Below the pieces are notes generated by a model. That model was given only the letters and a program-made list of their open reading frames with translations. It made no database searches and was not told where the DNA came from. DNA of 42,667 nucleotides from DATLMR01 sp035634255. Its GTDB lineage: Bacteria > Acidobacteriota > Blastocatellia > UBA7656. Within the stretch, counting starts at the first letter, position 1. Each line of letters starts with the position of its first letter. The position numbers and the translations under genes are program-made. The stretch is taken from the NCBI GenBank assembly GCA_035634255.1, contig DASQDI010000123.1:1-42667 (forward strand), in the 5' to 3' direction. Shown one piece after another: positions 9,603-18,511 of the stretch.

Positions 9603-11339
9603 TCAGAATCCCGCCGCGGCTCCGCCCCTGCGGGGGTCTGCGGCTCCCAGGCGCAGGTTGGTTTTCGGGTCGATCATTATCGCGTGCACGTCCCCCATTA
9701 TCGGCTTGGTGTAACCCGGCTTCGCCTCGAAGACGTGCCCCTTCTTCTCAAGCGCGAGCCGCGTATCCCTGTTGATACCGAATGGCTCCCAACGCACTTT
9801 ATCAGGAAACCACTGGTGGTGAAAACGGGGCGCATCCACGGCCTGCTGCGGGTTCATCTCGAAGTCGATCACGTTTATGATGACCTGTAGCACGACGCTT
9901 ATTATGGTCGCGCCGCCGGGGCTGCCGAGCGCGAGGTAGGGCTTGCCGTCTTTCAGAATCAGAGTCGGGGTCATCGAAGAGACGGGCCGCTTTCGCGGCG
10001 CGATTGCGTTAACGTCGGTCTGGACGAGGCCCCACGTGTTCGGCACGCCCGGCTTCGCCGTGAAATCGTCCATCTCGTTGTTCAGGACTATGCCCGTCCC
10101 TCTCGCCGTCACGCCCGACCCGTAAAGCTCGTTGATGGTATAGGTGTTCGAGACGACATTCCCCTCGGCGTCCGCGACGGTGAAGTGCGTCGTCTCGGTC
10201 GCCTCGTACTCCGAGGGCTTGCCCGCGCGCAGGCTCCCGCTCGGAGTCGCGCGATTCGGGTCGATGGTCTTGCCGAGGTCTTCGGCGTATTTTTTCGAGA
10301 TCAACCCCTTGACCGGGACCTTCCCGAAGTCGGGGTCGCCGAGGTATTCCGAGCGGTCGGCGAACGCCCTGCGGAGCGACTCGATCAGGAGGTGCAGGGT
10401 GTCGGACGAGCCGAAGCCGAGCTCCTTCAGGTTGTGCCGCTCAAGCATGTTGAGCGTTTGGATGATGGCGATGCCGCCCGACGAAGGGGGCGGCACGGTC
10501 ATTATCTCGAACCCGCGGTAGGTGCCCGTCAGCGGCTCGCGAACCGTCGGCTCGTACTCCTTGAGGTCGCGGGCCGTGATCAACCCCCCGTTGGCCTTCA
10601 TGTCTTCCGAGATGAGGCGCGCGGTCTCGCCCTCGTAGAACTCGCGCGGCCCCTCCTTCTTCATCCTCGCCAGAGTCGCGGCTAGCTCGGGCTGGACGAA
10701 CCGCTCGCCCTCTTCGTAGTACTTGCCGTCCCGGATGAATATTCTCCGCGTCTCCGGGTGCTTCGATATCAGCTCCGCCTTTTCGCGCATGCCGCGGGCG
10801 AGGTACTGGCTGACGGGGAAGCCCTCGGAGGCCAGCTTCCGCGCGGGCTCGATGACGTCCTGCCAGCTCATCCTGCCGTGCCGCTTGAGCGCGAGCGCGA
10901 ACCCCGCGACCGTCCCGGGCACCCCGACCGCTTTGTACCCGACCGAGGAGGCTTTATCGATGACGTTTCCCTCCTTGTCGAGGTACATTCCGCGCGTCGC
11001 CGCGAGCGGCGCTCGCTCGCGGTAATCGATGACCTCGGCCCTCCCGTCCGCGCGGCGGATGAGCATGAATCCGCCGCCTCCGATGTTGCCGGCCTCGGGC
11101 CAGGTGACGGCCAGGGCGAGCCCCACCGCGACCGCGGCGTCGATGGCGTTGCCCCCGCGCCGCATCGTTTCGACCCCGACGCGCGACGCGATGTCGCTCA
11201 CCGAAACGACCATCCCGCGAGTGGCGCGTAGGGGCTCGCGAGACGCGGCGCGCGGGGCCGAAGGTATCGCCGCAGCGCAAAGAGATATGGCGAGTGAGAA
11301 GGATGCGATTCTTTTTATAGCCTTCATAGTGGCCCTCAT
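9603..11339 (-). CDS. ggt: Gamma-glutamyltransferase (glutathione hydrolase)
   Basis: N-terminal nucleophile hydrolase of 578 residues that cleaves or transfers the gamma-glutamyl group of glutathione; it is normally exported and self-processed. A Sec-type signal peptide spans about residues 1-32. The autocatalytic site is visible as 'TETTHFTVADAEG', making T383 the predicted nucleophile. Also present are 'GGNAIDAAVAVGLALAV', 'GNIGGGGFMLI', the 'PPPSSGGI' loop and 'LGSPGGATII' near the C-terminus. Two starts are possible: ATG 11339, with GGAG only two bases upstream, or ATG 11327, with GAGGG at better spacing. The upstream neighbour, prepilin peptidase, ends 15 bases away, so an operon is likely although the functions are unrelated. 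Confidence 0.95.
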   Translation of the reverse strand: MRATMKAIKRIASFSLAISLCAAAIPSAPRAASREPLRATRGMVVSVSDIASRVGVETMRRGGNAIDAAVAVGLALAVTWPEAGNIGGGGFMLIRRADGRAEVIDYRERAPLAATRGMYLDKEGNVIDKASSVGYKAVGVPGTVAGFALALKRHGRMSWQDVIEPARKLASEGFPVSQYLARGMREKAELISKHPETRRIFIRDGKYYEEGERFVQPELAATLARMKKEGPREFYEGETARLISEDMKANGGLITARDLKEYEPTVREPLTGTYRGFEIMTVPPPSSGGIAIIQTLNMLERHNLKELGFGSSDTLHLLIESLRRAFADRSEYLGDPDFGKVPVKGLISKKYAEDLGKTIDPNRATPSGSLRAGKPSEYEATETTHFTVADAEGNVVSNTYTINELYGSGVTARGTGIVLNNEMDDFTAKPGVPNTWGLVQTDVNAIAPRKRPVSSMTPTLILKDGKPYLALGSPGGATIISVVLQVIINVIDFEMNPQQAVDAPRFHHQWFPDKVRWEPFGINRDTRLALEKKGHVFEAKPGYTKPIMGDVHAIMIDPKTNLRLGAADPRRGGAAAGF

Positions 11340-11354
11340 AACTCCTGCCGAACC

Positions 11355-12197
11355 TCAGATGTAAAACCCGACGTACCACCTTATGAGCGGCTGCCCGACG
11401 AAAAGAGCGACCAGGGCGGCCGGGCCGAGAAAGACCCCGAACGGAATCTCCATTTTCATGCTACCACCTCGCAGCCAGATGAGCCCAACGCCGATCAAAG
11501 AGCCGAGTAAAGACGCGATGAAGATGGTCAACAGAGTCAGCTGCCAGCCGAGATAAGCCCCGACCATCAGCATCATCTTCACGTCGCCGAGCCCCATGCC
11601 TTCGATCCCCCGCAGCCTGTAATACCCTTCGCGCACGAGCCACAGGCTGCCCCCGCCGACGGCGGCCCCGAGCGCGGAGCCAAGGAGCGTGACCGCCCAC
11701 GCGGGCCAGTCCCCGAGGCCCCAAGTCGCGCGCGTGGCCTCAAGCACTACGGGGTCGGGCGCGAGAATTCTCAGGATGACGACGGCGACGAGGCCCGGAT
11801 AGTTTATCGCGTCGGGCAGTATTTTATGCTTCAGGTCGATGAATACGAGCGGGATGATAAGTGTGACGAAGACGATGTCGGCCAGCAGCAGCAGGCTCAG
11901 GCCGTCCTTGAGGAAGAGGAAAAAGTAGAGAAGTCCCACGAGCAATTCCACCGCCGGGTAGACGATGGATATCCCGACCCGGCAGTTGCGGCAACGGCCG
12001 CCGAGGATCGCGTAGCTGAGCACGGGGATGTTGTCGTAAGGCTTGATCGCCGCGTCGCAGGCCGGGCAGTGGGAGCCCGGAAAGACGACCGATTCGCGCA
12101 GAGGCAGCCGGTAGATCACGACGTTCAGGAAGCTGCCAATTATCAATCCCAGAAAAAAGACCGCAAATCCGACGAAATACGAAGGGAGATTTTCCAT
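11355..12197 (-). CDS. Prepilin peptidase (A24 type IV leader peptidase / N-methyltransferase)
   Basis: A 280-residue polytopic membrane aspartic protease that removes leader peptides from type IV pilin-like and type II secretion pseudopilins and methylates the new N-terminus. The N-terminal 'GSFLNVVIYRLP' region and two zinc-binding pairs (C44/C47 and C69/C72) form the cytoplasmic methyltransferase domain. The catalytic aspartates are D121 in 'IDLKHKILPD' and D205 in the GxGD motif 'GMGLGDVKMM'. The ATG at 12197 has AAGGA just upstream. The longer frame up to 12278 runs through a promoter and is rejected. No pilin genes are in the window. PilD family, symbol withheld. Confidence 0.93.
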   Translation of the reverse strand: MENLPSYFVGFAVFFLGLIIGSFLNVVIYRLPLRESVVFPGSHCPACDAAIKPYDNIPVLSYAILGGRCRNCRVGISIVYPAVELLVGLLYFFLFLKDGLSLLLLADIVFVTLIIPLVFIDLKHKILPDAINYPGLVAVVILRILAPDPVVLEATRATWGLGDWPAWAVTLLGSALGAAVGGGSLWLVREGYYRLRGIEGMGLGDVKMMLMVGAYLGWQLTLLTIFIASLLGSLIGVGLIWLRGGSMKMEIPFGVFLGPAALVALFVGQPLIRWYVGFYI

Positions 12198-12249
12198 TCT
12201 TTCCTTGTCTGATCCTCGGGAATCCAGTTTGCCAAAATAGATCACCTGG

Positions 12250-12278
12250 ATTAAATTAGCGCCGCGCGCTATTGTCAA
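12250..12278 (-). promoter_or_regulatory. Sigma70-type promoter for the prepilin peptidase-ggt-tyrS run
   Basis: Reading the minus strand, TTGACA (12278-12273) is followed after 17 bases by TTTAAT (12255-12250). Predicted transcription starts near 12243, giving a leader of about 45 nt before the ATG at 12197. Confidence 0.6.
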
Positions 12279-12315
12279 GCGTGGCCCCGGCCACTCTGAC
12301 GCGCGAAAGCAAAAT

Positions 12316-13443
12316 ATGAAAATTCTACAGGTCTGTTCGGCGAGCGTGATGGGAGGCGGAGAGGTTCACGTCGCCGACCTTGTGCGCGCGCTTTCCGAGC
12401 GCGGGCACGCCGTCTATCTCGCCGTCAGGCCGAACAGCCCTCTCCGCGCGCCGCTCAGCGGGGTCATCACCAGCTGGCACGAGATGCCTCTGAGGAACTC
12501 TCTCGACCTTCAGTCCGTCTCCGCAATCGCCGACATAATCAACCAGCACGGGATAGACATAGTCCACGCGCATGTCGGGAGGGACTACCTGGTCGCGGCG
12601 ATGGCCTGCCGCAGAGCGCCCAGGGCGAGGCTCGTGCTGACCCGGCATCATTATCTCCCGCTCAAGCGAAACCCGATATATCGGTGGCTGCTCGAAGACG
12701 TGGGCGCGGTCATCGCCGTTTCCGACAGCGTGCGCGATTCGCTGGTGGAGCGGCTGGGGCTGCCCGCGGAGCGGGTCGTAACCATCCCTAACTGGATCGA
12801 CCCGGTGCGGTTCCAACTCATCGAGCGCGACCGCGCTCGCGCGGCGTTTCAGATCAGGTCCAGTCTGGCGGTCGCCTGCGTCGGGCAGATAACGCCCGCC
12901 AAGGGGCAGGAAGAGTTCCTCCGCGCGGCCAGCCGGGTCGCGCAGACGCGGGCGGATGTTTTGTTCATGGTCGTGGGCGAAGAGAAGTCCGACGGCCCTC
13001 CGTTCACGGCCGAACTGCGCAGGCTGGTCATGGCACTCGGGCTCGGAGACAAGGTGCGGTTCACCGGATTCGTTCGAGACATACCGACGCTCCTGGCGGC
13101 GGTCGACGTCGTCGTCGTGCCTTCATGGGATGAAGGGTTCTCTCTCGTGACCATCGAAGCGATGGCGGCACGCAGGCCGGTGGTGGCCTCAAACATCCCG
13201 GCGATTGCGAAGATCATCAGGGACAATCACACGGGGTTGCTCTTCCCGCCGCGGGACGTGAAGGCCCTGTCCGACAAGCTGAGCTGGCTGCTTTCGGACG
13301 CGCCGCTGCGCGAGAGGCTGGCGGCGAGCGGGCAGCGCGATGTCTACTCCCGGTTCGGGCGCGATAACGTGATCGACGAGATCGAGGCCCTTTACGCCGA
13401 CGTGCTGAAGCACCGCGAAGTCGCGCTCAACACGAGGCGGTGA
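12316..13443 (+). CDS. Glycosyltransferase family 4
   Basis: A 375-residue GT-B fold retaining glycosyltransferase. The N-terminal acceptor domain begins with the glycine-rich 'SVMGGGEVHVADLVRAL'. A central linker holds the receptor-like 'VIAVSDSVRDSLVERLGL' and 'VVTIPNWIDPVRF'. The C-terminal nucleotide-sugar domain carries 'VGQITPAKGQEEFLRAA' and the EX7E-type motif 'PSWDEGFSLVTIEAMA'. No membrane span is seen. It is convergent with a GT2 gene only 15 bases away, pointing to a small cell-surface glycan (LPS core or exopolysaccharide) locus. Donor and acceptor cannot be told from sequence. Confidence 0.93.
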   Translation: MKILQVCSASVMGGGEVHVADLVRALSERGHAVYLAVRPNSPLRAPLSGVITSWHEMPLRNSLDLQSVSAIADIINQHGIDIVHAHVGRDYLVAAMACRRAPRARLVLTRHHYLPLKRNPIYRWLLEDVGAVIAVSDSVRDSLVERLGLPAERVVTIPNWIDPVRFQLIERDRARAAFQIRSSLAVACVGQITPAKGQEEFLRAASRVAQTRADVLFMVVGEEKSDGPPFTAELRRLVMALGLGDKVRFTGFVRDIPTLLAAVDVVVVPSWDEGFSLVTIEAMAARRPVVASNIPAIAKIIRDNHTGLLFPPRDVKALSDKLSWLLSDAPLRERLAASGQRDVYSRFGRDNVIDEIEALYADVLKHREVALNTRR

Positions 13444-13458
13444 CCCGCGGGCGGCGCG

Positions 13459-14235
13459 TTACCGAGGCGCGTCTTTCCAATCCTTCTTCCCGTTGACCGA
13501 CAGCTCCCAGAGCTTCAGCTGCTTGAGGAAAGCGTAGTGCGCCGCGAAGGAGGAGATTGCCAGCCCCGGCACGCGGTCGAGAAACCCGAGCTTGAGCACG
13601 TAAGACTTGAGGAAAGCGGCGACGGGCGAGAGCAGGATCGAGGCCGCGTGCGCGCGCTTGCCCCCCGCGTAGAGCTCTTCGGCGGCGAGGGTCGTGTAAT
13701 TATCCATCCTCAGGTGATGCTCCGAGGCGCTCTCGACCGTGTAATGGAGTATCTCTCCCGAGAGCCGCCCGACCGCTCCATCGACGACGACCGACTCGTG
13801 GACGTAATCCCCTCGCCAGCGCCCGCGCCTGCGGTCGTAAAGCCTCAGCTTGAAGTCCGGGTACCAGCCCGAGTGCCTGATCCACCGGCCGAGGTAATAA
13901 GTCGCGCGCGGCATCTCGTACCCCGAGGCGGAGGGCTCGCCCTGATCCCTGAGGGCGGCGAGCTCGCGGGCGAGTCCTTTCGAGACCCGCTCGTCCGCGT
14001 CGAGGTTGAATACCCAGTCGTTGCTCGCCTGTTCGGTCGCGAAGGTCTTCTGGGCGGAATAGCCGGGCCAGGGGTTGACGTACACCCTGGGCGTGAACTC
14101 GCGCGCGATCTCGACCGTGCTGTCCGAGCTGTTCGAATCCACGACGATGATCTCGTCTGCCCATTGAAGGGATTCGAGCGCCGCCCCTATGTTTCGCTCT
14201 TCGTTTAAAGTGATCACGGTCGCGCTGATCTTCAT
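13459..14235 (-). CDS. Glycosyltransferase family 2 (WaaE/KdtX-like)
   Basis: A 258-residue GT-A fold inverting glycosyltransferase. The start 'MKISATVITLNEERNIGAAL' with 'ADEIIVVDSNSSDST' and the metal-binding 'FNLDADERVS' is characteristic of the WaaE/KdtX-like group, which adds glucose to the inner LPS core in enterobacteria. The C-terminal part has 'RWIRHSGWYPDFKLRLYDRR', also typical of this group. The ATG at 14235 is chosen; the frame extends only to a TTG at 14256. Its 3' end faces the GT4 gene. LPS core glycosylation is plausible but unproven. Confidence 0.9.
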   Translation of the reverse strand: MKISATVITLNEERNIGAALESLQWADEIIVVDSNSSDSTVEIAREFTPRVYVNPWPGYSAQKTFATEQASNDWVFNLDADERVSKGLARELAALRDQGEPSASGYEMPRATYYLGRWIRHSGWYPDFKLRLYDRRRGRWRGDYVHESVVVDGAVGRLSGEILHYTVESASEHHLRMDNYTTLAAEELYAGGKRAHAASILLSPVAAFLKSYVLKLGFLDRVPGLAISSFAAHYAFLKQLKLWELSVNGKKDWKDAPR

Positions 14236-14309
14236 CACGCCTAATAGAATAAACAAAAACGGATTGAATGTCGTTGGTAGATGTTACCGGACGGAAAGAA
14301 AGGGACTTT

Positions 14310-16763
14310 ATGAGGTTTCTACTGCGGGACATACGCTACGGAATTCGAACTCTTTCAAAGAGCCCTGGCTTCACGGCCCTCGCCATCCTGATCCTCGGAG
14401 TCGGCATCGGAGCAAACACGGCCGTATTCAGCCTCGTCAACTCGACGATGTTCCTCCCGGCCCCGGCGATTCAGGACTCGGACAGCCTCGTCGCGGTCGG
14501 CGAAAGACATGCAGGCATTCCTCTCCCCCTCTCTTACCCCGATTACTTCGACCTTCGACAGCGCGCGACCGTCTTTTCAGACCTGATCTCGGTGAACGAT
14601 TACACGTTCAGCGTCAGCGCCGACGGAGAGCCCGAAAGGATTCAAGGGTCGATTGTGTCGGGAAATTTCTTCCCCGCGCTCGGCGTGCGCGCGGTCGTCG
14701 GCAGGACCATCCTGCCGGAAGACGATCAGAGGCCGGGCGAGCACCCCGTCGCCGTCATCGGGCATGGATTCTGGCAACGCCGCTTCGGAGGCGACCCGAA
14801 CGTCGCGGGCCGGACGCTCAAGCTCAATGGCCAGCCCTTCACCGTAGTCGGGGTCGCGCCGGAAGATTTCAACGGGCCTGATGCACAGAAGAGGAGAGAC
14901 ATCTGGGTTCCGGCGATGATGTCGGGCCGGATGGGCCCCGACCTGAAAGACGTTCTGACCAGCAGAGAGAGCGCCTCGACTTCGGTGATCGGGCGGCTAA
15001 GGCCGGGGACCGGCATCGAGCAGGCGCAGGCCGAGATGTCCGTCCTCGCGGGAGGGCTCGCGTCGGCCGGCCGGGGAGGGAGGCTCGTCGAAGGGATCGA
15101 GGTGCGGGAATGGAATCGCCTGCACTCCAGCGGGGAGGGCCTGATCGCCGCGTTCGCGGTGATGGCGGTGGTCGCTCTGATCCTCGCGATCGCCTGCGCG
15201 AACGTTGCCAACCTGCTGCTGGCCCGCGCCGGCGCTCGAAGGAAAGAGATAGCCATCAGGCTCGCGATGGGGGCGGGACGCGCGCGCCTCGTCCAACAGC
15301 TATTGACGGAAAGCTTCCTGCTGTCGCTCGCGGCGGGAGCGGCGGGCCTGCTCTTGTCGCTCTGGGCAACCGACCTGATCCGGGCGCTTATTTTAATGGG
15401 GCAGCCCGACGGCGACGCACTCCGACTTGATCTTCGAATGGATGTGCGCGTGCTCGGTTATACGCTCGCCGTCTCGTTCATAACCGGAATCCTGTTCGGG
15501 CTCGCTCCGGCGCTTCAATCGACGAAAGCAGACCTGATTCCCGCTCTCAAGGACGGGGATCATTCCGCCGGGTACAGAAGGTCGAGGTTGAGGAGCACGC
15601 TTGCGGCCTCGCAGATCGCGGTCTCTATGGTCCTTCTGATCCTCGCGGCCCTCTTCGTGAAGACCACTCTCAATCAGAGGGCGGGCAAGGCCATCGCGGA
15701 TGACCGGAACGTCCTTCTGCTCTCAGTCGCTCCCGGAGACCAGGGGTACTCGGAGGCGGCCGGGACGCGCTTTTACCGGAGCTTCATCGAGAGCGTTCGA
15801 GCAATAGCCGGGGTGGAAGCCGCGGGCGCGGCCGACGCCGTGCGCGTCAGCGGGGTGAGCGGCGACGCGAGAGTTCTGCCCGAAGGGGACGGCGCGCGGG
15901 CAGGTGCGGAAGCGCGCCGCGTGAGCGCGCAGGTAGTTAGCTCCGGTTATTTCAAAGCGATGGGCTTCCCGATGGTTCAAGGGCGCGACTTCGACGAGGG
16001 CGACCGGAGCGGAGCCCCCGGAGTCGTGATCGTGAACGAGACGATGGCTCGCGCGTCGTGGGCGGGAGAGGGCATCGCGGGCAAGCGGCTCCGGACCCGG
16101 AACTTTGAAGGGAAAAACGGGCCTCATCTTCAAGTCGTCGGAGTCGTCAGAGACGCGAATGATCGCGCGGCCTTCGGCGAGCCGGTCCCGGCGATTTACG
16201 TCCCGGTGACTCAGAGCTACTCGCCGCATATGATGCTCGTGGTTAAGACCGGCTCGGACCCGATGGCCCTTCTCGCGGCGATCAGGCGCGAAGTCAGCGC
16301 GCTCGACCCCGATATGCCAGCTTCCGATTTCAGAACCATGTCCGAGCATGTTGATAGGCTGCTCGCGACCGAAAGGCAGATTTCCACTTTCGTTTTAATA
16401 GCCGGGGCGCTCGCGCTCGCGCTCGCCTCCGTCGGGCTTTACGGGGTCATCTCCTACGCCGTGAGCCAGAGGACGCACGAGATAGGGGTGCGCATGGCGA
16501 TGGGGGCGCGGCCGCGGGACGTGTTTAGTATGGTGCTCAGAGAGGGCGTGAAGCTGTCGCTCGTCGGAATCGGGGCGGGCGGCGTAATCTCCGCCCTCGT
16601 GACTCGGGTGATCGAGAGCGAGCTGTACGGCGTGAGCGCTCTGGACCCGGTGATCTATGGAGGCATCGCCTCGTTGCTCGTCTGCGTGTCGGTGATCGCC
16701 AGCTACGTCCCCGCGCGCAAGGCCACGCGCGTCGACCCGATGGTGGCCCTGCGTTACGAGTGA
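14310..16763 (+). CDS. ADOP-type ABC transporter permease (duplicated MacB/FtsX permease)
   Basis: An 817-residue membrane protein with two MacB_PCD-FtsX units in tandem, matching the 'acidobacterial duplicated orphan permease' architecture. The N-terminus 'RDIRYGIRTLSKSPGFTALA' plus 'GIGANTAVFSLVN' is the family hallmark. The first periplasmic domain follows, then a three-span FtsX block ('CANVANLLLARAGARRKEIA'). After a second periplasmic domain comes the C-terminal FtsX block ('LASVGLYGVISYAVSQRTHE', 'YVPARKATRVDPMVALRYE'). The ATG at 14310 has AAAGGGA five bases upstream. A more upstream ATG at 14268 would add 14 polar residues. No ATPase gene adjoins it, as is usual for this class. The substrate is unknown. 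Confidence 0.92.
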   Translation: MRFLLRDIRYGIRTLSKSPGFTALAILILGVGIGANTAVFSLVNSTMFLPAPAIQDSDSLVAVGERHAGIPLPLSYPDYFDLRQRATVFSDLISVNDYTFSVSADGEPERIQGSIVSGNFFPALGVRAVVGRTILPEDDQRPGEHPVAVIGHGFWQRRFGGDPNVAGRTLKLNGQPFTVVGVAPEDFNGPDAQKRRDIWVPAMMSGRMGPDLKDVLTSRESASTSVIGRLRPGTGIEQAQAEMSVLAGGLASAGRGGRLVEGIEVREWNRLHSSGEGLIAAFAVMAVVALILAIACANVANLLLARAGARRKEIAIRLAMGAGRARLVQQLLTESFLLSLAAGAAGLLLSLWATDLIRALILMGQPDGDALRLDLRMDVRVLGYTLAVSFITGILFGLAPALQSTKADLIPALKDGDHSAGYRRSRLRSTLAASQIAVSMVLLILAALFVKTTLNQRAGKAIADDRNVLLLSVAPGDQGYSEAAGTRFYRSFIESVRAIAGVEAAGAADAVRVSGVSGDARVLPEGDGARAGAEARRVSAQVVSSGYFKAMGFPMVQGRDFDEGDRSGAPGVVIVNETMARASWAGEGIAGKRLRTRNFEGKNGPHLQVVGVVRDANDRAAFGEPVPAIYVPVTQSYSPHMMLVVKTGSDPMALLAAIRREVSALDPDMPASDFRTMSEHVDRLLATERQISTFVLIAGALALALASVGLYGVISYAVSQRTHEIGVRMAMGARPRDVFSMVLREGVKLSLVGIGAGGVISALVTRVIESELYGVSALDPVIYGGIASLLVCVSVIASYVPARKATRVDPMVALRYE

Positions 16764-16801
16764 TCGGCGGCCGTGTCGGGACCTACTCTTCGGAGGCCCC
16801 G

Positions 16802-16831
16802 TTGACAGATCATAAGAGAGTGGGTTATTAA
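16802..16831 (+). promoter_or_regulatory. Promoter driving the c-di-AMP riboswitch leader
   Basis: A perfect -35 (TTGACA, 16802-16807) and a -10-like TATTAA (16826-16831) are spaced 18 bases apart. The predicted transcription start near 16838 lies about 70 bases before the riboswitch core, on the same strand. It is well placed to produce the leader RNA. Confidence 0.6.
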
Positions 16832-16904
16832 ATTCTTATCGAATTGCTGAGTATTCAGGCGGCATTTGATCTTTGTTCAAGCCTGATACTCGTTCGTTGA
16901 AAAT

Positions 16905-17090
16905 TAGTCTGCCGAAGTTGTTTGCGATGCGCGCACAGGCGCGGCTCGAACAACACGGGGGAACCATAGCCCCGCGATTCGCGGGGCCTGGGGCGAATCG
17001 AAGAGGGCCGGCCGGGCCGGTCTCTTTCCGTAGGACACTTCCAGTCCGAGCCCGTCAGCTAACCTCGTAGGCTTTTAAGGAAGGGCAACT
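16905..17090 (+). promoter_or_regulatory. c-di-AMP riboswitch (ydaO/yuaA class)
   Basis: All conserved blocks of the ydaO/yuaA aptamer are present in order: GCCGAAG (16911-16917); GTTGTT pairing with AACAAC (P2 region) around a GC-rich stem; GGGGGAACC (16957-16965); a perfect hairpin GCCCCGC-gatt-GCGGGGC; TGGGGCGAATC (16989-16999); a hairpin closing with CTCTTTC; CGTAGGACACTTCCAGTCC; the diagnostic GCCCGTCAGCTAACCTCG (17050-17067); and GTAGGC with TTTAAGGAAGG behind. From memory of the Thermoanaerobacter aptamer, the match is block for block. The class binds cyclic di-AMP and commonly switches transcription off. The P1 closing stem is not clearly complementary here. An intrinsic terminator follows 18 bases later, and the next plus-strand gene is the sulfate-type binding protein at 17444. 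Confidence 0.9.
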
Positions 17091-17108
17091 CTGCTGCTAC
17101 GGGATATT

Positions 17109-17142
17109 GAAGGCGCGGGGCGTTTGCTCCGCGCCTTCTTTC
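17109..17142 (+). terminator. Intrinsic terminator of the riboswitch leader
   Basis: GAAGGCGCGG (17109-17118) pairs perfectly with CCGCGCCTTC (17129-17138), and the stem can extend by further pairs into the loop. TTTC follows (17139-17142). Placed just after the aptamer, it is the natural expression platform, with termination the expected ligand-bound state for this class. The anti-terminator pairing is not obvious by eye. Confidence 0.75.
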
Positions 17143-17443
17143 ATGCGCTTATGAATAGGGGAGCCGCAACAGATTATTTCCGGAATGGGCCGCGTCTCAC
17201 GCGGGCCCGCTCGGCCCTCCTCCGCATACCCTTCCAATCGATCATCGAGATTCAAAGCGTCACCGGTAACTTCGCACCGCTCAATAAATGCTGCTGTTGA
17301 CGCCGGAGATTTTCCGGCTTTTGCAAACGTTGAGTACGGGATTGGGTAGGACTCTACTCGCCGGCGAACATTTAAGGTCTGACCGAACGAACCGGGCGCG
17401 GGCTTTATAACCAAGCCCGGGGATGACAGGAAGGCTAAATGGC
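17143..17443. other. 301-base stretch between the riboswitch terminator and the sulfate-binding protein gene
   Basis: No convincing gene is seen; open frames on either strand lack start signals and recognisable families. Three possible signals are present. First, a short terminator-like hairpin, GCCGGA (17302-17307) with TCCGGC (17313-17318), followed by TTTT. Second, a weak promoter-like pair, TTGAGT (17330-17335) and TCTACT (17353-17358), 17 apart. Third, a 7-bp hairpin CGGGCTT (17399-17405) / AAGCCCG (17413-17419) just upstream of the AGGAAGG ribosome site (17428-17434). The sbp operon might therefore also have its own start, which matters for judging how far the riboswitch controls it. 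Confidence 0.5.
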
Positions 17444-18511
17444 ATGCTCAAAATAATGGGAAGGAATCTGAGCCGGTGGATGGCAATCGGCCTGTCGGCG
17501 GTCGCGATGGCGGGCGCGTCGATGCTTCAGGGCTGCGGGGCGGGTCCGACGCCGTCGGGGGATAAAGTCACACTCATTCTAGGTGCTTACACGACTCCGA
17601 GGGAGGCGTACAGCAAAGCCCTCATCCCGGCCTTTCAAAGATACTGGAAGGAGAAGACCGGAAAAGATGTCGAGTTTCAGGAGTCCTATCAGGGGAGCGG
17701 GGCGCAGGCGCGGGCCATCATCGGAGGGTTCGAGGCCGACATCGCCGCCCTGTCGCTGGCGGGGGACGTGGACAAAATCGCCGAGGCCGGATTGATCACG
17801 CACGATTGGAAGGCGAAGCCGAACGGAGGCATGGTGAGCGATTCGATAGTCGTCCTCGCGATCAGGCAGGGGAACCCGAAAGGGATAAAAGACTGGGCCG
17901 ATTTAACGACGCCGGGCCTGAACATTCTCACGCCGGACCCGAAGACCTCGGGCGGCGCGATGTGGAATATCAACGCGATGTACGGCGCGGCGCTGAGAGG
18001 CTACGCGGGCGTGCCGAAGGACGACCCGGCCGCCGCGCAGGAGTTTCTCAAGGGCGTCTTCCGAAACGTGTCGATAATGGATAAAGGCGCCCGCGAATCC
18101 ATCACGAACTTCGAGAAGGGGGTCGGAGACGTTGCGATCACCTACGAGAATGAGGTCCTCGTGGGCCGCCAGTCCGGCCAGAAGTACGACTACGTTATCC
18201 CGAAGTCCACGATCCTGATCGAGAACCCCGTCGCCCTGGTCGACAGAAACGTCGACCGGCATGGGGTTCGCGAAGCGGCCGAAGCCTTCGTCAGTTTCCT
18301 TTACACGCCTGAGGCCCAGCGCGCCTACGCGAAGTACGGGCTGAGGCCAATCGATCAGGCGGTCGCTAAAGAGGTCGAGGCGGATTACCCCGCGGTGGAA
18401 GACCTCTGGAAGATAGACTTCCTCGGGGGGTGGGACAAGGTGATAAGAGACATCTATGGCCCGCAGGGGATTTACACGAAGATGTACGAGGATTTGCACG
18501 TACCGAAATGA
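17444..18511 (+). CDS. sbp: Sulfate/thiosulfate ABC transporter substrate-binding lipoprotein
   Basis: A 355-residue periplasmic binding protein of the Sbp/CysP family. The ATG at 17444 has AGGAAGG nine bases upstream; an ATG at 17423 overlaps that site and is less likely. The signal peptide ends in a lipobox (LQGC), so the protein is probably lipid-anchored. Family signatures are 'FQESYQGSGAQARAIIGGFEAD', a close match to the enterobacterial Sbp segment (shown here in part), followed by 'LAGDVDKIAEAGLI', 'ITPDPKTSGGAMWNI' and 'ITYENEVL'. The stop overlaps the start of cysT (ATGA). Sulfate is the family substrate; related oxyanions such as molybdate or thiosulfate cannot be excluded from sequence alone. 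Confidence 0.92.
   Translation: MLKIMGRNLSRWMAIGLSAVAMAGASMLQGCGAGPTPSGDKVTLILGAYTTPREAYSKALIPAFQRYWKEKTGKDVEFQESYQGSGAQARAIIGGFEADIAALSLAGDVDKIAEAGLITHDWKAKPNGGMVSDSIVVLAIRQGNPKGIKDWADLTTPGLNILTPDPKTSGGAMWNINAMYGAALRGYAGVPKDDPAAAQEFLKGVFRNVSIMDKGARESITNFEKGVGDVAITYENEVLVGRQSGQKYDYVIPKSTILIENPVALVDRNVDRHGVREAAEAFVSFLYTPEAQRAYAKYGLRPIDQAVAKEVEADYPAVEDLWKIDFLGGWDKVIRDIYGPQGIYTKMYEDLHVPK

Noticed and set aside
16873..17070. 65-codon plus-strand frame
   Set aside because: Covers the conserved riboswitch aptamer; the RNA structure explains the sequence.
17097..17414. 105-codon minus-strand frame upstream of sbp
   Set aside because: Overlaps the terminator hairpin, shows no recognisable domain, and codon choice is not like neighbouring genes.
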